DNA of 64,000 nucleotides, taken from Hyaloperonospora brassicae (Eukaryota; Oomycota; Peronosporomycetes; Peronosporales; Peronosporaceae). The DNA lies in the NCBI GenBank assembly GCA_947650285.1, contig CANTFL010000375.1, positions 1 through 64,000 on the forward strand, read 5' to 3'. The first letter of the stretch is position 1. Each line of letters begins with the position of its first letter. Below, piece by piece: positions 34,391 through 44,407 of the stretch. Both the position numbers and the translations under genes were made by a program. The notes beneath the pieces are model-generated. The model was not told the DNA's origin and made no database searches. It was given only the letters and a program-made list of their open reading frames with translations.

Positions 34391-34395
34391 TGATC
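34391..34395 (+). repeat. Target-site duplication of element B, right copy
   Basis: TGATC, identical to 26,745-26,749. Element A sequence resumes after it. Confidence 0.9.
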
Positions 34396-34950
34396 AGCCT
34401 CACGATTCTTGCGGTGCTGCCGCACGGAATATGTCAGAGCGTAAGACCTGTCCCGCTCGTGCTCCAAATCCTCGCGCAATTGATCGATTGCGCGATCCAT
34501 ATCGTACTGGTCGAGATGGTGAGTTAAACGACTTGAAGGAGTTCTTTCCTCCTCCACATCTTTTGTTGGCCTCACACGGTGGTCAACGCTTCCTTGTGGA
34601 GAGTATCTTAAACCACCGTGACGATTCAGGATCAAGGACGAGTTACCCCGTACAGTGTCGGGGGTATCCATCCTCGTGGAACAGCTGGGAGCCCCGCTCT
34701 CAGCTGATGATGGATGTGACTGGTCTCGTCGAGCTGTACGACGATAAACACCTTTTGAAGATGGAGGGTAATCGTCATACAAACGCCCGACGCATTCATA
34801 AAGGGATTGAAAAGGCTCAATCTCTTGGTAAATATCGGAAGAAAGCGCGCCCTCCAGTAGAGGTGATTAGGGAGGAAGTCCTCCCTATTGGCGCGAACAG
34901 AGTTGTCAATACAACTCTTACATTTCTCTCCCCGCGAGAGGCAAGGTAAA
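34396..34950 (+). pseudogene. Element A chromodomain, displaced by element B
   Basis: The continuation of element A pol after the nested insertion. The open frame 34,431-34,949 contains RFLVESILNHRDD, YPVQCRGYPSSWNSWEPRSQL and VELYDD, a chromodomain in the order beta strands, GYP-x-WNSWEP, C-terminal helix. It resembles the chromodomain of element B but is closer to the canonical sequence (SWEP intact). A basic tail (KAQSLGKYRKKARPP) follows. Confidence 0.8.
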
Positions 34951-35997
34951 CCTGCCTCTCGAGACAATAGGTGCAACTTAAACCGAGAACCGGTTAGAGA
35001 CTTTTGTTCATACTTTTTGCGAGCTGCAGTAAGTTTGTCCAGCCAAGTGTCACAGCCAACATTCTTAATGTTGCCAATGAAATAATTTAACGCCTGAGCC
35101 AATGAGAAATCGTCTCGCTTGTGGTAACCGTGGTACCATCGATGTCTGAAAAATACATCGATGTAAAAATCATGATCAGTTCGAATTTTTTTGCACTGGG
35201 ATCAAGTCCATTGATCCTTGACGAGTCAAAAAGTGGGATTCAAAATCTCTCAGTGTTTTATCCATACCACTCTCTCAACTCGCCCAGAGTAGGCATCCAT
35301 GGCTTGTTCTTAAGAGCAGATCGTAACGCGTTGCGGTCCTGCTCATCCTGCGTGGTGCCAACATCAGATATGGCACCACGATCGCCGCAATACCTAGTAT
35401 TGCAGCGGCAATGGCTACGATGACCCCGCGAAGAGTCATCGACATTCTCCAGAGGACTTACGTCCTCATGTTTACACCCGCTTCGTACGAATACTAGAGC
35501 AATCAGTTCGGTCCCAGCGACAAGTGTCTAGACTCGTCGACGAACAGAACATCGCATGGCGCAAAATTTTTATCGAGACTACCGCGAGGAGCAGCAGTCA
35601 TCGTTTCTGCAACCGTACGGTCGGACTTAGTGGACGGCTTCGAGTCGAAAGTATCCGACTCGCCCGAATTGACTACCTCTATATTGGGATCTTGATCCAT
35701 GGCACTACCACCCGCAGCCGAAGCTGTGGGGAAAGGAGCTGCACGTGGATATTCACGTGCTCCTGCAACTACGGGTGTTGCAGGCTGCTTAATGGCAGCA
35801 GCAGGTGACCTGACACCTGCTGCTGAGTCTTGGACAGCTTGTTCTCCGGCTGCACGGATGCGTGCAGCCGCTTCAGTTGAGGCCTTGTTCGCGCAGCGCA
35901 TGGACGAACTCGTCCTGCGCTGAAAATCTGGACTGCGAGAAAGTACCAAGAAGTGCTCCCTGTCCCCAGAGCGACACGACGGTAGTCGCTTTGCCAC
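34951..35997 (-). pseudogene. Element A antisense ORF region
   Basis: The minus strand between chromodomain and 3' LTR reads as protein. 35,997-35,503 is a 164-codon open frame with an Ala/Pro-rich and then acidic low-complexity body (ARIRAAGEQAVQDSAAGV, SAMDQDPNIEVVNSGESD). Further left: RNALRSALKNKPWMPTLGELREWY; then, after stops and a 7-A run that shifts frame, FYIDVFFRHRWYHGYHKRD, FSLAQALNYFIGNIKNVGCD, WLDKLTAARKKYEQKSLTG. These blocks have clear helix-like composition and are not mirror images of a sense domain, since the sense strand here has none. I recognise no family. The position is the same as that of the antisense ORF in element B, though the sequences do not visibly match. Confidence 0.5.
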
Positions 35998-36032
35998 TAA
36001 TCAAAAATCACTCACGAAGGTGAATGATGGTT

Positions 36033-36044
36033 AGGGGGAGGTGA
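36033..36044 (+). other. Element A polypurine tract
   Basis: AGGGGGAGGTGA lies directly before the right LTR, comparable to AAAAGGGGGTGA of element B. Confidence 0.8.
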
Positions 36045-36481
36045 TGTAACGGGGTGAGCCCGCTACATAAGAATTGATGGAAAGTCTCAATTTTGATAAT
36101 TATATTTTTGATAAAATTTAATCAGCATCACTCGAGAAGAGGTGATGTTGTCGGAATATTACCCGCAAGATTAATATTCGTGGTTGCTCCACTTCTTGGT
36201 TGATGTAACATCTACGTTAATAAAATTACACACCAATCGCTGTTGGACGCGCGCAATGGGTGGTGAGCAAGAGACCCACATAGGAGATTATAGTTTGATA
36301 TGGTTAGATTAAGATGGAAGATGATTTAGTAAGAAGCTTAAATATATTAAATAACAATTCTACTTTCCCTCAGACATATCTTTCTGGTTCTGCCTACTTC
36401 GCTGCGCTTCTTCACCACGTGTACGTGACGTCGGGTGCACACAACCTTGTGTCGAACTGACACAAGGCGTGCCCCGTTACA
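36045..36481 (+). repeat. Element A right (3') LTR
   Basis: 437 bp, from TGTAACGGGG to CCCCGTTACA. Terminal 20-30 bases and internal blocks match the left LTR; long parts between them do not align by eye. It abuts the middle of a Copia protease coding region on the right, with no target duplication. Confidence 0.9.
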
Positions 36482-37553
36482 TCGGGCCGCCAGCACTGCT
36501 ACCGACGCAAGTTTCTTGTCTAGCCCAGGCACATGTAACACCTCCGTTAGCTTGACTGTCTGACCATTCTCGAGTATAAAACGTACTGTGCCTGTTCCTT
36601 GTGCCTTCAAATGCTGTCCATTCGCCACAGCAATGTAAATTGGGGTAATCAAATCTTCGTATTACACAAATTCACGCTTGTCATCAGTAATATGAAGACT
36701 TGCCCCACTATACAGCAACCAAGTCGAGCTCAAAATTGGTTTGTCACTGAATGCCAAATAACAAATTCATCACCAGATATCGACGGTTTTACGTTGCGAC
36801 ACTGCGATCGTTTGAGTCCATGCCGTCCACATCCAAAGCACTTGCCTTGAAACTTGCATTGGCCTTTCCTCTTCCCGAAGGCTGGTAGCGGTATTCATTT
36901 CCTGTCTATCCATGGTATCCTCGGCTCCCTTGAAAGCATCGAGGTTCATTGCGCTGAGCATGCACCTTGAAAGAAGTTTCCTTTCTGTCTCTCTATTAAA
37001 GAGTGTCATACTCCTGGCGGAGTATCTCTTTCGCGTCAAGCAGCGTCACGTTGCTGTGTGCCTCAATTATGCTCACCATATCATTATAGTCGGATGATGA
37101 ACTTTCCAAAATCAAAATCGGCTTCTTGTCATCATCTATGCTGTCACCGGCATCCCTGAGCTTTATACACAGATCACCAAACTTTAGTGGATGATCCATA
37201 AGACTCATACCAGTCTCCATCACAAACTAATGGAGTTACTTCCGAAGTTGCACTCGGGTGTGAAGATTCTTCTTCGCAAAGAACATCTTCAAAACCTCCC
37301 AAGCCTCAATAGAAGACTCGCATATCCGAACCATACAATGACAGGTTGGAGAGAGCAGCTTTACCAGCACAGCCAGAGTCTTCATATCGGCGACTTTCCA
37401 TTCGGGATTCTCCCGCAGCACTGCCGGCTCTCGCTTAACTAAAACGTGATCCAAAAGATCTTTGCGCGCGAGTGCCGTGCGTGCATAAAATTTCCACATA
37501 AAGTTGTTGTCATCCGTGAGGATGTCATTGGGAGCCAACGTATTTGGGCTCAT
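36482..37553 (-). pseudogene. Copia-type gag and protease, 5' half of an interrupted element
   Basis: Minus strand. An ATG at about 37,553 opens a Copia Gag: LTDDNNFMWKFYARTALARKDLL, then VLVKLLSPTCHCMVRICESSIEAWEVLKMFF (37,553-37,236, a UBN2-like gag domain), then LRDAGDSIDDDKKPIL and MVSIIEAHSNVTLLDAKEIL. A knuckle-like tract reads CKFQGKCFGCGRHGLKRSQC near 36,830. The protease reads LLYSGASLHITDDKREF, with Tyr in place of the catalytic Asp of DSGAS, then VRFILENGQTVKLTEVLHVPGLDKKLASV. It stops at 36,482 where the element A LTR begins; the remainder of pol is not on the other side of A. Confidence 0.8.
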
Positions 37554-38954
37554 ATAACCTGTAACGAAAGCTCAAACTACTTCTCTGTGCTGCAAAATGG
37601 AAAGTGGTAATAAGAGCGAAACTACTACAGACCGAATATATAAATTCCCTCGTAAACTGATCACTCAGTCCAGAACATTCAAATACCACTGTTCCTGCAA
37701 GTTGCCTTTCTTCACGACACGCATATCACCGTCGTAACTCGTGATCCTCACAATACTTGTGTGACCCAGTCTCCTTTTTCCCTCAAATTTAATGGTGGAC
37801 CAAGTAAACCGCTTATACAACTGCTGCGAATGAACTTCTGATTGCGTGGTCTTGATCCAATGCTACGGACTTTACTTGTGCTCAACTACAGTGCAACTAC
37901 TGTACGGGCAAGTGTATTCAATGCATGTGCAAGGGGCCCCGTTTGTTGCAGTATAGCCAAGTTGGTGCCAGCAGTGCAGTCGGGTTTGAGCCAGTTGCCC
38001 TCCATTTATCGAACAGCCGCTCGAGTTGGATGGCTATGTATGCATTCGTAATTGAATCAAAATCAGCAGTAGAATCCGTGTGCTGCTCCTTGAGGGCGCA
38101 GCCGTGGCGTGAGCAACCAGCTATCGACGTTTCATCAAGATATGTAGAGGGTCACGTTTGAGAGTTCAATGTGTGCGTAGTACCGTGTTCAAAAAATTAT
38201 CCCTTTCTGAAACACATGCTGCTGCCAACGTTGACAATTCTACCCGAGATATCCTTCTCCTAATCGACATAGGCGATCGGTAGACAAGCTACACGCGATG
38301 ACTTGAGAGGAGTCAGACCAGTAAGTACGCCTCAGGGTACGTACTCTACAACACTGAGATCGTAGACGAACAAGTGAATAGCTACCAATTCGAGCAGTGA
38401 CTTATACAAGTTGGATCATGACTCAACACTTTTCGAGCACTGTACTGATTGACGAGTGCCGTCACATCAGTAACGTTAAGTGAATGGCTACTTGCCTAAG
38501 CTGACAACGTACATGTTCCTCTATTGTAGTGTTGATGCGCCCCACAGCAATACGTTCGGGCCATTTAATATCTTTGATACAGACGCACCTTTGATTCGAC
38601 AGCAAGACGTAAACAACAGTGCAACACGGAGCCTAGGACAGCGACAAATGATGGACAAGACGTTAACTCGAACATATCGTTATGATCCCAAAGGAAGGAA
38701 CACCGAATAAGTCCGAACGAGTTGTCGCTTGCTAGCGAGCTCGTTTAACCTTAATGACGCCATACAGCTCTGATCTGTCGGTCCTGCTACCATAACTACA
38801 ATCCCATTTCCGACTTTTCGCCACCGTCCCTGCCTTAGGCCATCTTGGCGTTGTTTAGGCCACTCCCATGCTCGCTAAGGGGGTCCCCGAAATTGTACGC
38901 ACGCTGATCGTACAACTGAAGCGACACATTGGTGTGTGTACAGTACTGTATAAT
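37554..38954. other. Probable Copia LTR and gene-free sequence
   Basis: Right of the Copia gag start, the minus strand reads CGTTACAGGTTATATGAGCCC. An LTR end (TTACA) and a primer-site-like GGTTAT therefore directly abut the gag ATG. A TTTATATATTCGG stretch near 37,640 on that strand could be LTR promoter sequence. I could not find the far LTR end. No gene is supported to 38,954. Confidence 0.4.
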
Positions 38955-39480
38955 GCCTGACGAGAAGCACGTGAATAGAGCTACTGATTCGTTCGAGGTC
39001 AATCGCGCCAATGTATAGGCACTCAGGAGCCTACTAGAAACGTGGTAGTAGCCTCAGCGCGAGGCAGCATCATCGGTCGCCAAAGCAAAGACATTGGCAG
39101 CAAGCAGTCGCAAAGCTTACTACAGTATTTGCACTAGAATAGAAATTCTCGTGGACTATATCATCAAAAATTACATTACTCATACTTCTTATCGTACTTT
39201 AACTAGTCTCGGGATGTTCAACTGAGCAGAACGCACCCATTCAGCCCTTCCCGTATGAGATGGCACCTCAGGAAATGCGGACATCGCGCTATATATTCCA
39301 TATCGCTAGTAAATAATCATCAGCACCTACGTTACGATTGAGGTATTCGATCATATTCACATTGTGCGAATGAAGAAGAAGATTAGTGTTGTCGCCTTAG
39401 CCATGCGATTAGAAATGGAGAGCAAGGCAGTTCCTACTTCAAGGACTCGGACGAGAAAGGCCACGCGGACTCATCAAAGT
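38955..39480 (+). repeat. Effector upstream module, copy S1
   Basis: Related to 50,893-51,330 and 55,805-56,200. Landmarks in order: ACGAGAAGCACGTGAATAGA (38,962), a GCGAGGCAGCATCAT block (39,060), and CACATTGTGCGAATGAAGAAG (39,359), the last exactly shared with S2. In the frame of the S3 ORF it reads LTRST, stop, then IRSRS, so it is a decayed coding relic. It lies 1.1-1.5 kb before effector gene 1. Confidence 0.5.
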
Positions 39481-40238
39481 TGTCACGCGCGCGGCATCCG
39501 ATCAAAAAGAGCGCGAGGTCTGATCTGACGTCCAAGGCCATGCACATTGTGGCAAAAAGATGATAGAGAACCTATTCCGCCATGGAATGAGCGACAGACC
39601 AGTTTTTATAGAGACACTATCTCAGAATATTTGTGACGCTGGACGCAAATGAAGGATTGGGACACTGTCGTATCCGTGTCGTCACACGTGCGGACCGTGT
39701 ACGGTCTAATATTGATCACAGAACGTCAGACCAGACCTTGTCGCAAAGACATCATGGGCGGAACACATGCGTGCTATGCGCAGAAACGCAACGTGTCTCT
39801 TTTCGCGTCGAGTGTCTCTCTTGAAACATTACTATTAATCTCGACACGGGTCGCTACGTCCTTCTACTGCGACAACATCGGTAAGTGACAGCAAAGCACA
39901 GCGTCTACGTAGCCGTTCAGCAGGCCTTGGTTCACGCAAACACGTCGTTCGTGATTGCATCCGCGCAGCTGTACGCCTCGATTCTTCATTTTCTGCGAAC
40001 AGCTCGACACCCCATCCGGCTCGATGAGAACAAAGCTTACGCGCGGTCGCCTGCCTGATTCAAGCTGCCACCTGACGTGCTGGAAGAAAACAGTACGGCA
40101 CATGCTGCTTCTTTTTCTTTGCGAGATCAGTTTCCCTCCATCTTGTCTGATGAGAGTCGGAGTAATGTGCAGCTTCACTTCACTTCAACTTTGTATAAAA
40201 AGTGGCGGAGGGGCATCCGACGTCTGCTCGCTGTCGGT
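39481..40238. other. Gene-free sequence upstream of effector 1
   Basis: Several 60-110 codon frames on both strands are mutually overlapping and lack motifs. I see no gene here. Confidence 0.4.
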
Positions 40239-40460
40239 TTATTTAAAAGCTGATCCGAGAGGTAGTTCAACGACGAGCATCGTGTTCGGTACAGCCCGTG
40301 CGTAGCTGGCAGACGCCTCTCGGCATGAGCCAGCCTTGTGTAGGTCACAAGTTCTTCAATTGCTCTCCTCGCTCCACTCACAAACCAATTTGCCGGCCTC
40401 CGACAACACCAGTGTCCAACAACCCAATCAAACCCGCCTTCCACCACCAGTCATCCAACA
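40239..40460 (+). promoter_or_regulatory. Promoter region of effector 1, homologous to that of effector 2
   Basis: Blocks shared with 51,817-52,035 at matching distances: GACGTCTGC, then TTTAAAAGCTGATCC (AGCTGATCC 213 bp before ATG here, 212 bp in effector 2), AACGACGAGCATCGT (40,269), and CACTCACAAACCAAT (40,375), which ends about 70 bp before the ATG. The last is pyrimidine-flanked and CCAAT-like, in the position expected for an oomycete initiator region. Confidence 0.55.
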
Positions 40461-40967
40461 ATGAACATCCAATACGTCGCACTCGTGGCAGCCGCTGCTC
40501 TTGTTGCAAGTGTGCATGGACTTCAAGCCGCTCCTAAATCAGCTGAATCACTTCTGGTGGGCTCAGCACGCAATGCACCTCTAGCGCGTGGGGAAGCGGG
40601 CCCCAACAGGAAGTTGCGCGCTGCTGACGACGGGTACGACAACGACAACGACAGCGACAACGGCCACTACAACCGCGTGCACCACAACGGCTACTACAAC
40701 CACAACGGCTACTACAACCACAACGGCTACAACAACCATGACTCCAAAGATTCGGAGGAGAGGCTGTTCAACTCGCATAAATCTTCGAAGTCGGACAACA
40801 ATGGCAAGGTCGGAGACGGGCAGAAGAATGACGACAGTTCCGACAGCTCCGACAGCTCAAGTTCTTCGGACGCGCCCAAGTCGTCCAAGTCCTCACCGAC
40901 GTATCGCTCTGGACACCGTGGCCAGGGTTTCAGTCGCTATCTTCCGTCGTCTGTTGGTGGGAATTAG
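40461..40967 (+). CDS. RxLR effector 1 (RKLR-SEER, Asn/His/Tyr repeats)
   Basis: An intronless ORF of 168 codons. Residues 1-20 are a signal peptide (MNIQYVALVAAAALVASVHG, cleavage likely before LQ). RKLR is at 50-53 and SEER at 98-101, the RxLR and (d)EER pair that marks oomycete effectors delivered into host cells. Unusually, the spacer between them is a repeat: acidic DNDNDSDN, then HNGYYN units (about 75-92). The C-terminal region is Ser/Asp/Lys-rich and low in hydrophobics, with no WY-fold signature. Its signal peptide and LQ junction resemble those of effector 2, and the promoters are homologous, so the two are tandemly duplicated paralogues. Host target unknown. Confidence 0.85.
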   Translation: MNIQYVALVAAAALVASVHGLQAAPKSAESLLVGSARNAPLARGEAGPNRKLRAADDGYDNDNDSDNGHYNRVHHNGYYNHNGYYNHNGYNNHDSKDSEERLFNSHKSSKSDNNGKVGDGQKNDDSSDSSDSSSSSDAPKSSKSSPTYRSGHRGQGFSRYLPSSVGGN

Positions 40968-43900
40968 GCAGCCATCGCAACTGGCGTACTGATGTGACGC
41001 GGTAGCTTACCTACTGAATGTGTCTCTCGCCTTAGCGCTTCGTATTGAAGTTAAAACTCTAGGCACTTGCTTATCCATGAACAAAAACACTATCTGTCAG
41101 TCCTATGTTCACTTAGTTGCTATCCCGACTTCCACGAGGCACCAGTGACTTGTCCAGGTAAAGCCACACAGGTCATTTCACTGTGCAATGAGGTGGTTTA
41201 CTAGCGCAACACACCACTCAGTATGTTGATCTTTTGCTCGTGATGCGGTGGTATGTATGCACTATCTCATAGTAAGCCGGCCCGTTATCCGTCGTAGGGT
41301 TCTTTCGGTCAGTCTTGATCGGCCTGGACAGTGGCTCTGGCTCTGCTTGCGACAAAGCGTCCCTCCACTCACAGTCGCCCGTGACCCGAGAGTCGATTGG
41401 CTGTCTGAGCTCCGTACACGTGATGTGAGTCTCTCTGACCTTCTTGCAGTTTTAGCTACTGACGACACCAGAATCAGCGACAGTGTATTCTGGGGCTCGC
41501 TCAAGAAATGTAAACTTAAAACTGGATGGTTTTGTATCAAATGCATGGAATAGGTAAGGTACATTATGTAATAAAACTTAAATAGGAAAAGTAAAAATTT
41601 ATAATAAGCACTGATGCTGCTGTCTCCAGCGGCATGCTATACAGCATGAAAAGCTGGAGACTCATCCATCGCTATTTAGACTTCTTTGCTCGAGCAAGAT
41701 TGAGACCCGGATCGATGTCTAGTCGAGAAAAGCAAGTTCGAAGCAATCGGGGGGATCAAATAGCGATCTCCACTGCGTATCACACCGCGTGTGGCCTATA
41801 GTCGGGATATGACTTTGATCCAACACAATCTGTCATGTAATCTTTGAGGCACTTCAAGACTCTATTATGTAAGTATATATACAGGAATTTATTCGTCAGT
41901 CTTTCCGAAATGTCACACCCTTTTGTATCCAAAAAGCACAGTCCTGCATCCTTCGATTGTTTTCGCGATGCTGTCAGCCGTTACACTTAAATAAATGAGT
42001 GTTTGCTGAATTGTTAGATGGCAGGAAACGATCAGTATCTTGCGTGGACCGATCTCCAATGGCTGACCACTGTAAACTTTACGATAAGCAATCACTTGAA
42101 CATAATGTCGATTAGCAAGAATGTGCAGCCTGTTGCTAAGAAGAGAAAACCCGGTAAGCTTCGAATAATGGATGCATATAATACAACTCGGACATACGAT
42201 GCCCTACCGTTTTCGCAGTCGCTACTCTTCTCATGGCATCGACAATTAGTAAGCTTTTTATGGGTCCCCACACTGACTATGGCCAAACGTTGTAATTTCG
42301 TTTCTTTAAAATTTCTGCCAACTCTAACATAAGTGTGCGGGTGTAAGCAATTTTTAAAAACGAAATTGTTGGTTTGCAAAGGAGTTCGAACACAAAGAAA
42401 AGGGTGTGAATACACGAGTTTTGCTCGAAGGGTGTGAAGCTAAGGGAAGAAGTTGTGGATACATCCTCTCCTCGTTTCGATATGAGAAACAAACTGTCGC
42501 ATGGTCAAATAATGTGAGATCATACCCAAAAAAGACGTCGCTGCAAGGCTCATTTGTCGGGCTTAATCGGTTAGCTTGTGCGATAAGCTTAATCTCTTTT
42601 CTGTACCCAATCCGTAGAGACCGGATAGAGTTCTGCGCATCGCTATCTCATCGCAGCTAGGATGTGTCGAGTGACTGACCATCTCCTACGGTTCCACGAC
42701 AGCAAATATCGGCTTTCCTGGCTGGCAGTATGAAAAAGCAACGTTTAGCTAGAGCTGGTGACCAGCAGGTGGCAATCGCGTCCTGAACGCATAATGTAGT
42801 TCTCTCAGCCTATAGTCATTTATAATGCGGACGGCGATGTTGGCAGGCAGGAATCATTTATTCGAATGTTGTAGTCCATTCATGACTTTATTGTCAATGC
42901 ATTCTTCGTTAACGACTCCTAAGGCCATAGCTAGCTCTAGCCAGATATTTCAAGGATGGAAAGCAACAATGACTTGTTACGTAGTGACGAGTGCAACCAT
43001 TTGGTATGCCATGGCTGTCTACTCGGAATGGAGACCAATCGATTAGACGATCCACTTTTGCAAGATATCGTTGAATTTATGCGCATCTTGCTGAGATGTT
43101 AGTAGAAAGGGCTGCTCTCTTCATAACTTTCTCGAGAAGATGTCGATCTCGTTGTGTAATGAGGACGGGAACATAGTGGCGCACGGTAGCCTCTACACAA
43201 CGATTTGTGCATCGGTGTTTTTTTCTCCACGAGTTCGTCCTCCACCAAATTTTATTGTCTCGGAGGCATACTAGAAAACAAGGCTTGTACTAAATTTGCT
43301 GGGTGATTATACCATACTACGTGTTCGCGCCTTTGTATACAATGTCGTATATATAAGGTCAGCATAATGTGCCACCTGTTAGATACAGACCGAGAGGGCG
43401 GAAGTATCTACACTGTGGTTGTATGTCCTCGACTACAGATAGAAATATCGCATCAATCATTGCAGTATCGCGATAACAATATTCAGATCAACGCGAACAT
43501 CATAACGACCATTGGCATTTTTGTTTATGACGAGTGCATCTCCTCACCAGTTTTGCGCGCTTTATCAGCGCGCTATCTGCTTTCCGTTCATGCATGTAAG
43601 TGCATAAGCATCCGCGCTTGCGCCAGATAGTTTTCATTAGTTCCACTTATTGATGCATATAATCAAACCGTCGCGTTATTATGCCTTGATCTACCATCAA
43701 GCATCGTTCAGGACACTGGAAAATATTAATTTACACATTACCGTAATTCGCAGCCGAACTCCATGACCTGCTGGGGCGACATCTACACATATTTTTATAT
43801 CGGATCTTATAAATTCGCATAACTTTCTCATCTAAAAAATTTGTACAATCACAACAGAGATAGAAAAAACATGGTCTTACAGACGTTAAATGGAAGAAGA

Positions 43901-44407
43901 CATTTAACGATACACTTGTCAAAATATGAGCATATTTTCCCTTTCGCAAGATCATTGTCAACTAAAGAAGACGAAACGGTATTCATTCAAGAAAACATAA
44001 AAATAGAGGAATATGAAAGTGCATATACACGAATGATTGCAGGCATGAGCATGACCGTACACTGAGTGTACGTGTATATGCAATATTGTCTGAACTAATA
44101 AATTTTGGCTGATTTTCCATATTGTACTGCTTTTTGAGCTTCTAAATTATTATGCGCACATTACATCTACTTTTATTGTCCGCGCTGGTTTTTGTACCTT
44201 CGATCGGTAGAATTTTTTGGACGGGATCTCGCATTAATCGGCTGTTCCTCTACTAAAGTCTTTCACATGGACAAAAAGTATACACCGATGGCCGTATCTA
44301 GTGCGGACTATACTATTTATCTCCCACCTACTTTTAAGTCGCTCTCTAATATGAGTGCGGACCACATTGTAGACGAGTCCGCACTAATCATGGGCATGCA
44401 GATTTAG
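40968..44407. other. AT-rich gene-free stretch
   Basis: No supported gene. Short frames at 41,248-41,553 (+), 42,018-42,332 (+), 42,092-42,415 (-) and 43,841-44,065 (+) lack motifs and overlap each other or run through AT-rich sequence. Bases 44,356-44,407 begin the palindrome-rich sequence containing AGTGCGG described with the pogo-like element. Confidence 0.4.

Larger units (their letters stand above)
20594..36481 (+). mobile_element. Gypsy chromodomain element A (outer, chimeric, defective)
   Basis: Outer plus-strand element, delimited by LTRs at 20,594-21,038 and 36,045-36,481. Internal order: primer site, gag (21,089), protease (22,400), RT (23,500-24,480), RNase H and integrase (to 26,700), then element B inserted at 26,750-34,390, then the rest of A with a chromodomain (34,560-34,745), an antisense ORF region and a polypurine tract. 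Every coding segment carries stops or shifts. There is no target duplication (left TGTAT, right TCGGG), and the two LTRs agree only in blocks. The two ends therefore probably come from different ancestral insertions joined by recombination. Confidence 0.85.

Noticed and set aside
40588..40992. A threonine-rich 134-codon frame overlapping effector 1
   Set aside because: It is an out-of-frame reading of the repetitive effector sequence, without signal peptide or motif.
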